64,000 bases of DNA. Source: Haematococcus lacustris. Lineage: Eukaryota > Chlorophyta > Chlorophyceae > Chlamydomonadales > Haematococcaceae. The notes beneath the pieces were generated by a model. The model saw nothing but the letters and a program-made list of their open reading frames with translations. It did no database searches and had not been told where the DNA came from. Positions 31,401 through 43,200 of this stretch are shown one piece after another. The stretch's first letter is position 1. Each line of letters begins with the position of its first letter. Both the position numbers and the translations under genes were made by a program. The stretch spans positions 4,529,362 through 4,593,361 of the forward strand of contig JASKMD010000002.1 in NCBI GenBank assembly GCA_030144725.1, in the 5' to 3' direction.

Positions 31401-33799
31401 GCTTCCTTGGAGCAAGCACAGCTGCAGCCCCAGGCAGCACCCAGTGGCCTACTGGGCATGAGCCAGCAGCGTGACAGTGTGCAAGGTGGGGGTGGAGGAG
31501 TTGGGTGCAGCCCATCCGCCGCTGTGCGCAAGCCTGCCTTGTCCAGCGCACGCAGCCTGTCTTTGGCAATGCACGCGGCGGCTGCCTCCAGTGTTGGTGG
31601 TGGTGAGGAGGAGCTACCCAGGAAACGGGTCTGCCATGGACCCGGCCAGGACATGACACACAGCCACATGTTGGCGACGGAGGCAGTCGCAGGGGACGCA
31701 TCCAGAACAGGCAACGCCGCCTCCAATAGCTTAGTTAGGCACCGAGATGAAGGTGCTAGGCAAGGAGAACGTGGGGAAGGGCCACAGTTCCCAAGGCAAG
31801 GCTGGGGGCAGCAACAGCAGCGAGATCAGCAGCAACAGCAGCAGCAGCAGATGGCACAGGTGCAGGGGGCTCAGGGGGTTAGAGGCACCACAGATGGCGC
31901 AGCAGCCAGTTCATGGGATGCCCAGCCGTGGCGGAGGGGGAGGCAGCAGCAGACTGGCCACGCCCAGGACGCCTTCAATGTCTGGCCCCTCAACCCCCAG
32001 CAGCAGCAGGGGCAGCAACAGCAGGGGCAGCAGCAGCAGGGGCAGGAGCAGCAGGGGCAGCAGGGGCAGCAGGGGCGGCAGGGGCAGCAGCAGGCACTGA
32101 GGGCGCAGGGTCAGGGGCGGCAGCAGAAGGGGTCGGAGCAGGAGGCCGCAGGGGCAGATGCTTGGCTGGCTCCCCCCGCCCCTTCCCACCGTGGTGCCCC
32201 CCATGCCTCGAACCCAGCAGCTCAGCTGCAGCCTGCTGGCAGTGGGGGTTCACGGGCTGCTGCCCTTCAGCCCTCGTTGCCCAGTGCAGCCTCAGAGGGG
32301 CAGAGGGGGCTCCCCGGAGCTGCTGAGCCGGGGTCCAGCAAGGCAGCAGGCGCTGTGGCAGAGGCAGGGGCTCAGGGCTTCAAGTACACTGGTGGGTGAG
32401 CCGGCCTGTGCGAGGCTGGGCGCACCCACCCACCCTCCCTCCCAGCGCCGCTTCACCCGCTCCTCACCTGCTGCACTTGTGTCACTGGGTGCATTGCTTG
32501 CTCCCCTGGGTGGTGTGGTTCAGTGCAGCACTTGAAAAACCAGTTTGAAAGAAAGAGGTAATGAAAGACTTTGCCCTCGTCAGTGGGCGTGCATGAACGG
32601 AGGAGGGGAGGATTGGGAGTGTCCCCTTGCTGCCGTCACACCAGAAGCTATGGGGAGGCCGGGTTATCAGGCCACCGAGCTCGTGGGGTGGGGCTGGGAG
32701 AGAGGGGAAGTAGGAGGGGAAGGGGAAGAGGAGGCGGGGATGGCCTAGCTTTCTCCTACCTACCGCCTAGCTCAGCAGGTGTTTGAGAGCGAGAGCACCC
32801 CATCTCAGAGCTCGAGGCAGCATGCTCTGCCTCCCTAGCTGCCCTGGGGGGCCTGCATGCCTTCATTCATGTGCCCTGAGCTGGTCTGAGCCAAGGGCTG
32901 ATGTCGCCCTGCCTCAACCCAGGCTGCAAAGCCACCAAGCCTCACCTAGCCTGGCCCCTTCCTGCCCCTCCCCCTCCCACCAGATGCCCCTCCCTGCCCC
33001 ACTCCGGCTGTAGAGGTCGTGCAAGCATAGTCATGAAATCGCGCCAATTCCACCTCTTGCCCTGCCCTCCACCAGAGAGGTACTCCCCGCTCACCCTGGC
33101 TGCAGAGGTCGTGCGAGGTAAAGACGCTCGAGCCGCTTTGACCGGCTTTGCCTGTCGCGACTGTGACGCCTTCTTCGATGCCATGGCCAGCTGGGGCGTG
33201 GCAGCGGGGGGCGGCGACAACCTGGTGTTGCGTTGTGGCCACAAGGCCCCAGCTGCCCAGCTGGCTGTCACCAAGCAGGGCAAGGCGAATACGGCGAGCA
33301 GGGGAGCAGCTACGGAGGGTGAGTTGCTGTCCAGGTCACCTATAGTAGGGGGTGGCAGCAGGCTGCGCCCCAGGCGGAAGCTCCTCCCTTGCACGCGGGC
33401 TCTGCTGGAGCAGTTTTCTTCTTCTTCTTTCTTCTACTGTCCAGGGTAGAGGCAGGCGAGGGCGAGTGCAGGATTACCAAGCCCGACATGCTCCTGCCTA
33501 GCCCTACCTGCCCCGCATGTTTCCCCTCTGGTGGGGTGAGTAGTCCTCGTTTTTTCTTGAGCAGGCTCCTCCCCTTTCCCTAAGCAGCCGCAACGCTCAA
33601 GTTCAGTGTGGGGCGCGGGTGACACCACCTGTCGCATCACTTGCAACCTGCAGGGCTTGGTGTAAAGGAGGAGGAGGGCGGGCCTCAGGGGGCCCGACAG
33701 GCAGCGGTGCAGGCAGTGTCACGGCACAGGGCGCGATACCTGCCGCCCTCCAGCACCCCGCCTGGCTTCTGGAACCTGGGCTTCCCTGACTCTCCCTGA
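28417..33799 (+). CDS. COM1: COM1/GR1 (CtIP/Sae2/Ctp1) DNA double-strand-break resection factor
   Basis: CtIP/Sae2 proteins activate the MRN/X nuclease to start 5' end resection at double-strand breaks, essential for meiotic Spo11 break processing; site of action nuclear. Seven exons: 28417-28487, 28560-28776, 28846-29075, 29438-30741, 31249-32391, 33106-33318, 33654-33799. Phases match at every join and total 1107 codons plus TGA. N-terminal coiled coil (HLQQLDELHQVIQSEASDAQ), then a Cys-rich hook (CKQQCPHRGPCQQC). The family C-terminal domain is clear: FKYTEVVRGKDARAAL, CRDC, RCGH, then SRHRARYLPPSTPPGFWNLG. The length is about twice that of plant or animal relatives, owing to Gln- and Pro/Ala-rich linkers (29700-29880, 31810-32100). 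Some 45 extra residues sit between RCGH and SRHR. Start ATG chosen because the frame has an in-phase donor and no better upstream ATG. Confidence 0.88.
30742..31248 (+). other. COM1 intron 4 with duplicated splice donor and telomere-like tracts
   Basis: The sequence around the donor (GGCAG/GTGAGCGGTGCTGG) is repeated 66 bp downstream (donor at 30807/30808), and the stretch between carries GGGTTAGGG and CCCTAACCC. Diverged units containing TTTGAACCCGGGGT occur at about 30900 and 30952. No RNA gene is supported. Confidence 0.6.
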
Positions 33800-34107
33800 C
33801 CCTCTACATGAAGGAGCAGTATGGCGCTCACAGCCTGCACTATGTCAACCTCTATGTCAATGTCGCAGCCACCCTACCAAGCAGCCCGTAGAGCACTGTG
33901 CTGCCTGTAGGCAAAAGTATGCCAGGTGGTTCTGGGTTCGGCACATGCCATTAAACCGGGGGTGTAGTAGGCTAGGGTACCCTTAGATATATATTATTGG
34001 TGATTTGTACTACATCTTGTTGCGTGGACACAACTTTAGGCCAAAACTCCCGTATTAAGTCTGCGGGCCAGCGCTTACTTTCTCAGCACGCTGAAGATGA
34101 CGGTGCC
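33800..34107 (+). other. 3' flank of COM1
   Basis: No coding sequence was supported. The first 100 nt after the stop still have coding-like composition but contain in-frame stops. I found no TGTAA in the first 200 nt. Confidence 0.35.
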
Positions 34108-34320
34108 ACACCCAGCCTTGTCAGCAGCCAGGCACAGGCAGGCGGTGCAGACAGGGGCTGGAGGCAGAGCAGCCACGGACCGCAGGCTCAGCAGGACCCT
34201 GGCGGCAAGCACATGGCCTAATGGAGGCCTCAGGCACACCTTGAGGAACATTGCATCCAGGTCGGTGTTGCCAACTGCTGCAAACCCCTGGCCCAGGTTG
34301 TCCAAACTAGCAGAAACCTG
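34108..34320 (-). pseudogene. Inverted duplicate of a DZIP1-like exon (partner 42187-42399)
   Basis: On the minus strand this encodes AAVGNTDLDAMFLKVCLRPP, matching the plus-strand segment at 42187-42399 (exon of the DZIP1-like gene plus following sequence) at roughly 95 percent by eye. No other exon of that gene accompanies it. It looks like a fragment copied or rearranged from the gene 8 kb away. Confidence 0.7.
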
Positions 34321-36164
34321 CAAATAAATCAGCTTGTCCTGGGGCCTATTCCCAAGTTTTATTTTTGCTCATTTGCTCGGATTCTCCGCGGTTGTGGCAG
34401 TTGAGGGTAACCGCCTCCGCCCGCCCGGCCTGCGCCTGCCTGCCTGCACCTGCGAGGACAGTTACTACCCGCATCTCCAGCAGCGGAGAAGCACAGCAGA
34501 GTGCTTGCTTGGTTTCTGCCTGGTTTCTGCTGCATTGCTTTGCCCGCGTTGCGGAGACCATCTAGTCCCGCTGGAGAGTCTGACTAATACGACTGCACGC
34601 CTTGCACGACTGCATTGCACCGCAGTTCGCATTTTGCGCACTTGTACTTGCGATGCTTACCACCATCACCCCCGCCACCACCCTAGCAAACGGGTATTCG
34701 GCGCATCTGGGGCACTTGCATCGTTGCACTACTGCAACCTGACACAACCTGACACAACCTGCGCAAGTTGCTTACTTACTTACTTACTACACATACAATC
34801 TGCCCCTAGCAGAGTTTAAGCATCAGGTCACCCCCGCCATTGGCTGCACCCCCATGGCTCAAGAGATAACTTTCTGACTCGTTTTTGCACGGATGAGGCC
34901 GCCGATTGGCGCGATGGGCTGCTAATGGCCTGACTAGAGTGTAGCCAGCCCCAGCGGTTTGCCGGGTGGCTGGTCCCCAACACGCGACGTGATTTGGCGC
35001 CACGCAGACACTCTTGACTACCGCTATAGGCAGCCTGGATCCATCGCGGCGTGAATGGCGCATCCGAAGTAAATTTCAAATCAGCATGTAACAGCGCTCA
35101 ATATCGCATTCTTCAACGCAGGTTCAGTCCACATGTGACAGCAATATCAAGGTGTTCTAAGCATTGGTGCCTGTGGCTCCTGTGCAGCTAAACGCTGCTA
35201 GAATCAGTCAAAAAGATGCAGCAACTGAGCTGATAACCATGTCGATCGCCACACATGAAACGGCCCTCACATGAAGGTAACGCGTTTCTGTTCTAAGAAC
35301 ACGCTAGTGGCCTACACAAGCAGCCACACAGAAGTTGCAGTTCATCATTTGACGTCCTGGTTAGACAGTTAACTGGCCGAGAAAAGTTAACTGGCCGACA
35401 AAAAATCAAAAGTTGAAAAGTTGGGCCGCTGAGCGCGATAGCTGTTCGCTAATCACAGCCCCACTAAGCAGGCCATTCCTGGCACAACGCGACCGGAATT
35501 CTCAACACCCCAGCCCGCCCCGGCACAGGTGCACATCAGGCCGTGCAGCCCGCTAGCCTCGCGCTGGTGAGTTGCACCGCCCTGCGCAAGATTCGCTGAA
35601 AAACTCTTAAAGATCAGTCGGATAGTTATCAGGGGTACAGCCAATGGCGGGGGTGACCATCAACACATCCATCATTCCATCATACATCTGCCAGCCAAGC
35701 CAAAGGCACACAAGCACACAAGCATATGTACATTCCTGCCTCGCAGCAGAGATGGTTGCATAGTCAAGTCAAGAGATGCTGCCATCATCTGTTCTCTGGG
35801 CCTGCTCGTTGGGCGCCACCGAGGATAACGTTTTGCCCTCTGTCGCGAGGCCGAGGGCTGCCAGGGCCTTAGCCTGCTCTAACAGCGATTCCATACCCGC
35901 AGTGCCAGATTCTCTTGACTCAACCGCTGAACCTCCGAGCATTTCAAATTTGCTGAAGGTGTTAGCAAAGGGGTCTAGCAAATATGAAATGCTCGGCGGT
36001 TGGGTCCGACGGTTGGGTCGCCAAGGGTCCTCCGTTGGCGCTGCTGAGACGCTCCCCCAGCTGCTACAGGTGTGCAAGAGAATCGTATGGGGTCAGAACG
36101 CGCATCGCGCCAGCCAGTTTTGCACACGGGCATTTGAATTGCTAAAAACTCAGGAATAGGCCCC
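34321..36164. other. Region without a supported gene
   Basis: Mixed-composition sequence with only short open frames. A minus-strand frame at 36077-35769 (SKFEMLGGSAVESRESGTAG, LLEQAKALAALGL) has protein-like character but lacks supporting exons. Short tandem units occur at 34740-34795 (ACCTGACACA; TTAC) and near 35365-35400 (AGTTAACTGGCCGA). Confidence 0.3.
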
Positions 36165-36240
36165 TGGAGTAGCAAGTGCTTTCTTGATGACCTGGCCCAT
36201 GCCGACTTCGAGTCTGAGAGCGCCTTCAAGTTTACCATAA
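36165..36240 (+). pseudogene. Fragment of a DZIP1-like exon
   Basis: Encodes DDLAHADFESESAFKFT, a copy of the 3' part of the 40648-40755 exon of the DZIP1-like gene (DDLAHADFESESAFNLT). The match stops at about 36237, next to the left boundary of the 36241-36888 repeat, suggesting both arrived by rearrangement. Confidence 0.65.
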
Positions 36241-36888
36241 TGACCGAAGTGAAGCTTGAGGAACCAGTGTCAGCAGTTTTGTCTGTTTGGTGGCTTTGTA
36301 AATCTGTAATGCACATCACATCCGCCTCACTCCGGTAGCCGGCCCTCGGGTTGGACGGCGACCTGATGCACCCCGCAGCACGGCCACTCCGCTCCGATGG
36401 TGTTGCTGAATCCCTGTGATGCCCCCGAAAAAGAACCGCAAGCGCCCCGTCTCCCCAGTACCCTCCGCAGCCGGTAAGCCGCGAAGCTTGAGGAAAGGCT
36501 AGGCCCCCCGAAACTAACTGACGACTCGACGCAGTGTGCACCACGCGACGTTGCGCCTCCGTGCATAGAGTCATGCCGTACGTGTGTTGTGCTTTCCCGT
36601 GTCTGCAGGTGCCGGCGGCAGTGGGCAGCAAGTCCAGGGGCAGGGGCAGGCTGCCAAGGTAGTGATTGCAGAGCGGCGCCAGGTCATCAAAGCTGGCCTG
36701 CGTGGCCTTGTGAAGGCAGCCCTGCCTGATTTCAGCCCAGCTCAAGTCGACGCCATTGTGGCCGAGATTAACAAACGCATGACCATGGGCAGCAAGCAAT
36801 GCTGCCTAACAGCAGTCCTGTGCCTATCCTTGCTGCTCCAGTCCTTCCTGGGCCAGCCCAGTCCAGCCCTGCCCCCTCGAGACTTCCC
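36241..36888 (+). pseudogene. Fanzor relic F1: 5' exons only (inverted copy of 47127-47773)
   Basis: Contains a 55-bp start exon (36419-36473) encoding MPPKKNRKRPVSPVPSAA, a basic nuclear-localisation-like start, a GTAAGC donor, and a second exon from 36608 with GSGQQVQGQGQAAKVVIAER and LPDFSPAQVDAIVAEINKRM. The sequence is about 97 percent identical by eye to the start of the more complete Fanzor F4 on the opposite strand. Homology stops at 36888, before RuvC-I, so this is a 5' fragment. The Fanzor assignment rests on F4, which carries the catalytic motifs. Confidence 0.65.
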
Positions 36889-37299
36889 AGCAGCAGGTCC
36901 AGCCCCTGGCCCCCCTCCCCCACCTGACCCAGCCTGCCCTCCATATGCCCACACCCGCCTTGCCACACGCAGCTCCCCCCAACAATGCGTAGGCCCTTGT
37001 AGTTTGCACAGGCTGTTAGCCTTACAAAGGCTGTTAGTTTTGATGAGGTGCCCAGTGGTTAAGGGGGATTAGCCCCAGAAAGAGTGCCATCGAGGTGGGG
37101 TTGGCAGTCATCAAGGGTGCGACCGAGGATGCTACAACTTGTTTGTAGTAGCTGAGTGAGATTACCCACAGACCGACATGTTGTTCCTTGTTGAATACGT
37201 TTTGTTGTTCTGGAGTAGCAAGGCACAAGTAACCCTAACCCTCCAGGACTCCTGGAGTAACAAGGCTCAGCCAGCAAAGCTGGTGATGGTTAAATCACA

Positions 37300-40200
37300 A
37301 TGCTGCATGCCGAAGAAATCAACTCCGAACTTCAGCTCTTGTCAAAGGCAACGATGAACCGCGTTCATGTTGTACGAAAGCTGTCAGAGTTGAGCAAGGA
37401 GTTAAGCTCTGAATTGGACAGGTCTGCCCCTGGGAATCCCTGCTCCCAGACTCTCGGCACCGTTTATTTAGCATTGTGACGCAATGGTTACAGTCTTGCC
37501 GACCGGGCATTCGCGCTTAACAAGGAAGTTCAAGGCCTGGAGGCTGAGAACAACAAGGTCTTTTCCGACAAGGCGGTGCAGGCGGACACTAGTGGAGGAG
37601 CTGGTGCAGCGCAGTACCGTAAGTGCAGGCAGTCCCACCTTGGACCCAACTGTAAACCTTGGACGCAGCTGATGTGCAGCTCTCTGATGCCGGCAGCAAT
37701 GCTCTGTGCCTGCACCTAGCCGTGGCAGCCTCAAGAGCTGCTAGACCCGTAATTCTTCATGCAGAGCTCAGCAGAGCACGTCGCTTGGCTCCTTTCTCAT
37801 TTCAACCTGTCGCCAACCGCGCAATCAACTGGAAGCTGGTTCGTGCAATCAACGTTGACCAGTTGGTGAGATGCACGATATCAGGCAGGAACGTCACCCC
37901 TGCGTTTGCGATGACTGTCCTTGGCAAGCAGCCATAGCACCCAAAACAGGCACATCCCAACCTATACACAGCTGATGCTCCAGGCACTGCCACTTCTCCA
38001 GGTTACCTCTCCAGCCTCCCATTATCCTCACTATTCTCATATCCCCTAACCACACATTGAGGTACCTACATACTTTGGCATGACGGACATGCTCTTGTGA
38101 AAGCTGACACATGAGCTGAAATAGTGCCTTGTGCACATCACCTTGCAACAGGCTCTTACTCCAAGGCTTTCAGCGGGCGATCATCCAGCCATATGGAACT
38201 CATTCATACAGTTTTCCTTGCCTTGGTCAGTAAGAACTGATTGGTCAGGCCGAAATTGGTCACCTTTAAAGGAGCCAAGGGGTGAGCTCAGCAGCTCTGC
38301 CCCGGGCCTTGACAAAGCCCTTGGGCACCTGGTTGGGTCGGGGGCTGCTGGGTCTATCCTGTCTAGCAGCCTGGGGCTGGGTGGCTGCCTTAGCCTTGCC
38401 CTTGGGTTAGGGTTAGGGTTAGCCTTCCCCTTGCCCTTTGGGGCCTGGCGGGGAGGCACCAAGGGCACCGCATGTGGCCCCGCACTGGCCCACTGGGCCG
38501 CTGGCTCCAGGCTTCAAGGGGCCCAGCAACAGGTGATCCCACACCTGACCTACTGGACAAACCCAGCCCGCAGGCCTGGTAGGCTGGCACTCCCTCCCTA
38601 ACCCAAACCCCTGCCCTTGCACGTTCCTCGGCTTATTGTTCAGCATGTTTGCAGTCCTGACCTGCTGGAGGAGACAGAATGCGACTAGACAGGAAGGCAG
38701 GAAAAATAGAGTGGAACCAGCACATTTTCCCCCTACTAACGAGTAGGGGCTGTGTTATCTGTAACCCAATTGAGTGTCTGTGACCTACGGCCGGTACCAA
38801 TACCTAATTTCCTACCCCTACCCCCTTGCAAGAGTCAGGCGATTGATGTTGGCATGAAACACACGCTTCGATGTAAGCAACAGCTCTAGCATTGCCTGGT
38901 GCACACATGCTACTGTGCTACAGGCTGCTGGTCCTGGGCCTTGGGTCTCGGTCTTGCAGCTTCCTTAAGCCCAATGCTGGGTACTCCTTGCTCTGGGCAG
39001 GAGCCGCTCCTCGGTGTTCCCACCTGCACAGCTCCAGTGGGCGCCACCTGCTCTCCCCTGCCCGATTGAGGGCTGCGTTGCAGTCCCTGTCCACCCATTT
39101 GCCAAGGTCCCCAGGGGTGGCCTAGTGCAACTTGGGGCACCACATGAGGCCCCGCACCGGCGCCTCAAACCGCTTGCTCCAGGCTGACCGCAACAAGCGT
39201 TTCTGCACCTGACCGGGTTAGAGCTTCAAGCCCTCAGGCTTAGTGGGCTCGCTGCGGTCCAGCTTCCTCTGTCAGGGTTGGGGGCTGTTCATAGGCTGGT
39301 GCGGAACTCATCCACTGTCACCACCATGCCTGGCACCCTGTCGGTTGGCTTGCCGCTGTGGGCCTCTCCACCACCTTGCGGCAGGCCTGCAGTACAGCCT
39401 TGGCCCCCCACCCACCCCGGGTGCCAATGCCAGCGTTGCCAAAGAACACCAGCTGCTTGCGGGCCCCCCGCCGCTGCTGGGACACGCTGGCTGCCTCCTC
39501 CAGCACAAGGCGCACAATGCGCATGACATCCTTGGAAGGATTGGGGACATGGCACCTAGCAGGTAACATGGTGGGGGGTACAGTCATCACCCCCTGGCCC
39601 TGCCCCTACCCTTGGCACTCCCACCGACGCACTCTCGTGACAGTTTGGCAGTGGAACCGGCGGCTGGCATCCACAGGAGTGTACTGATGCCAGTGCGCAT
39701 CACCCTACCAGCTTGTGACTCATGTGACGTCTGTGACTGATTCAAGCAACATAGGGTTCCCACAGCACACTTTCATAGAGTGATTCTTGACGGCTGACAT
39801 TCACGGAGTGATGGACACTTTTCCTGGCCAGCATGGCTGAGTCAGAGTCCAGCTGGATCATGGCCCTGAGAGCTTGTCTGGGTCTGAGTCAGGAAGGAGT
39901 CGAATGGATTGCGCCCTGATGCGCCTTCCAGCACGGCCTCTCCGCCTGGATGGTGTTGCTGAACCCCTGTGATGCCGCCAAAAAGGAAACGCAAGCGCCC
40001 CGTCACCCCCGCACAGGGCCTGACAGGTGATGTCATGCCTCACCCCTCATACCCGGCACCGCTGCTGCTTGGCCTGACGTTACTGGGAGTGGGCGAGGGT
40101 CAAGGTGCATCGTCGAGGCTATTGGAAGGGTCAGGCCATGTATGATGCCAAGCACTGCAAGCTCTTCGCCTCGTTGCAGGACATTACTTGGATTCCTCAA

Positions 40201-43200
40201 TCTATGCCACCAGGGGTGTGCACGTAAGGGTGTCAAGTCGCATGCCAGGGTCACACCAGCAGCAGCTCTGCCTCTGACCTGGACCATGGCAGCATCGGCA
40301 GGCTGAGCACGCTCTCACATGGGCTGGGTAGATGGGGCTCCATTGATGAGGCTGCTGCGGCTGCCGCCTGGTCAGCGAATCTGATCTGACTGCTCTGCTA
40401 GATTTGCCTGGCAGTGGTAAGCCACCTGCTGCCACCACTTACAACATCCTATGCAGCCAGCAGCCCTGCCCTGCAGCCTTGCTTACCTTGCCGTCTAGAA
40501 ACCCTGGAGCACACTATGTCCCTGACACTGTCCCCGAGGTTGCAAATACCTACCCCCTGTACTGTTGCCTGACCCCTAAGGGTGCGCGCTGCACATATGC
40601 CAGCTTGGCCACTTGTCCCGATAGGTGCGGCTCATGCCATGTGGCAGGTGCAAGAAACGGATGTGCACACACTCATGTCCCTTTTTGATGACCTGGCCCA
40701 TGCCGACTTTGAGTCCGAGAGCGCCTTCAACCTGACAGAGGCCAGCCTGCTCAAGGTGAGCCACACAAGCAGCTGGTGAGTGCCATGTCTGGCTTTAGAG
40801 GTGAGCTCAAGCGCTCAAGCGCTGTTGGAACCCTGGGCATGGCAGGTATGAGGTGGAGGTTGAGCATGTTGATGGTCACTGATACGACATTTACCTGAGT
40901 GCCTGGCCAGTGATGCGATGGTGGTGGTGGCGGCGGCAGGGAACACGTTTTGTTGTTCTGGCTTTAGAGGTGATACAGCGCCGATCACACCCCACCTCAG
41001 TTATGGCTCAGCCGTGCCCCGTATCATATGTTTCATGCACGCCATATGGCAGCGGGGCCGACTCAGCCAGGTCACAGGTTTGCATGTTAACAGCCTCACC
41101 TCCCACGCACACCTCCCAACCCTCTCAACCTCTTTACAACCTGCCACAACGTATCTCCATTCCTTACTCGCTGCTCCATGCATGACTGTGGTGTGGTCCT
41201 TTCTCCTACGTGGATAGTTGCATTCTTTCTCTTGCTGCTGTGTACTGTGCTCCAGTGTCAGCAGCTGGTGAGCACAGTCTCTTGCCAGAGGTACACGACA
41301 GCGCCACACACACCACACCGCACAAGCGCCAGCAACCTTCCACAGTGCCTTGTGTCTCCCTCCCTACTCAGCCTATGAACGGCTGTATATGAGGCTACTC
41401 AAGCTGCAGCCTTGCTCCTGTCCCGTGAACCTAGCTCCAGTGGTGCTGCTGCATTTTGATGCACGCAGCTCCTACAGTTGAGCCAGCTGTTGATGCAGTA
41501 CCTCCAATGGACGACAGAGCAAAGCAACCAGCAGCAGCAGCTGCTCACCGAGGACCGTGCAGCCCTGGGTGCAGCACTTCACACCATCCCAGGACTGAGC
41601 CTCAAACAGGTGCGGTGATGTGAGAGGGTAGCAAGGGCATGCCCCGAGGCTACTCTTCTCCCTTGATCGTGCACGTTCGACGGCGACAGTAGCCTTTCTT
41701 TCTTCCAGGTGTGCTGCTTGCTGGGGCTGAGGCCACGTAGGTCAGGCTGGTTCGTGTTTAGGAGTTAGTCAACAAAGGGAGGGGATTGGCTGCAAAAGAC
41801 CAGAACGGGACCTGACAGGGGTGGGTCTTTCTAAAGTGTGCACGCGCTTGTCCTCGTCCTCATTGTCACCAGCAGTGCATGTGCTGTTGCAACGGCCTTG
41901 GAATTTGACGCTACAGAGTAGAGGTGCATAGGTCCTCCACGACACCAGAGCACACGTGGTGAACAGACGGAGGGCAACAGTAATGCCAGCATTGGACCTT
42001 TCGACCAACATCCATTTCATCCTTCTCGGTGAAGGGGCAGGGCATGCTGCCTGCATCACGGCCTTGCATGTACACACTGCCAGCGCCTCTCCCAGCCCGT
42101 TCGTTGCCTCCAGGGTACCGTGTAGGTGTCTGCTGGTATATAATGTATATGTCATCTTTTTAAAATATATTACATTGATATGGATGCAGGTTTCTGCTGG
42201 TCTGAACCACCTGGGCCAGGAGTTTGCAGCAGTTGGCAACACCGACCTGGATGCAATGTTCCTCAAGGTGTGCCTGAGGCCTCCATTAGGCCATGTGCTT
42301 GCCGCCAGGGTCCTGCTGAGCCTGCGGTCCGTGGCTGCTCTGCCTCCAGCCCCTGTCTGCACCGCCTGCCTGTGCCTGGCTGCTGACAAGGCTGGGTGGT
42401 GGCACCCCAGCACACAGTCACACACAGCAAGGTGCACACTGATGAACACACCAATCACCTGCAGCAAGCGGCAGGTGCTACATTTCAGCAGCAGGTACTT
42501 GACCCTTACAAAGTACACACAAGCAAGTGTACAAGGGTGTAGCAATCTACGAGGAGAGCCAGCTGCTCCGGATTGCCTTGTGCAGGTGCGAGCCCAGGAG
42601 CGTCAAGGTCGGCCTGACGTTCACCAGGGAGCAGCCCCTGACCAGGCCCCCCAGCAGCGGCCCCTCACCAGTCAGCAGTGGCAGGAACTCAGCTCCCACA
42701 TGGAGTCAGACCCACCCATGCCTCACCGCAGCACCAGTGGCCAGGGTGTGGGCAGCCAGCTGAGCACACCCCACTGGGTACGAGGTGACGGCTCCCGCCC
42801 TCCACGTGAGGAAGGCTCTGCTGTGCCCAGCAGCCGAGGACAGACCCCTGCCGGCACTGCTGCTGCCACTGCTGCTGCTGGGCAGTGGGTGGGGCACAGC
42901 CCTGGCCCAGTCTCTGCGCTCCAGCAGGCCTTGCTGGCAGTGCCGGGCTACACCAGCAACACAGCCACGCCAGAGATGGCTGCCAGGGTAGGAGCGGCTC
43001 AGGGGGCCACTGCCCTGTCAGCTCGGCTAGGCCCTGGGGCCCAGCATGCAAGCCAGGACCATGCCAGCTCCTCAGCCCAGGGTACTAAGGAGCCCAGTGG
43101 GCTAGCAGCAGCGTATGCAGCGTATGAGGCCCAGCAGATCCACCTTCGCCGCATGGTTGGAGCCGTGGCGGAGCAGCAGGGGGGCAGGGGTGTAGGCAGC

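Larger units (their letters stand above)
37866..40647 (+). other. Large DZIP1-like intron holding Fanzor debris
   Basis: This 2.8-kb intron is many times longer than its neighbours. Most of it is accounted for by a minus-strand Fanzor relic (38290-39590), a plus-strand Fanzor start exon (39972-40026) and a diverged copy of the Fanzor 3' flank (about 40545-40610). The remainder shows nothing recognisable. Confidence 0.6.

Noticed and set aside
32545..33013. Extra COM1 exons in the 32392-33105 intron
   Set aside because: Direct joining of 32391 to 33106 restores FKYTEVVR, the conserved family sequence, so intervening frames are intronic.
34075..34323. Independent small minus-strand gene
   Set aside because: It is a fragment of the DZIP1-like gene (42187-42399) in inverted orientation with no start or partner exons.
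41956..42189. Upstream extension of the open frame before 42190 as coding
   Set aside because: The AT-rich stretch and the CAG acceptor at 42187-42189, which joins LSLKQ to VSAGL in phase, show it is intron.
42490..42660. A definite exon VYKGVAIYEESQLLRIALC in the DZIP1-like gene
   Set aside because: Plausible in phase 0 at its start but its donor phase does not fit the downstream acceptor most easily used; kept only as an unsettled candidate.
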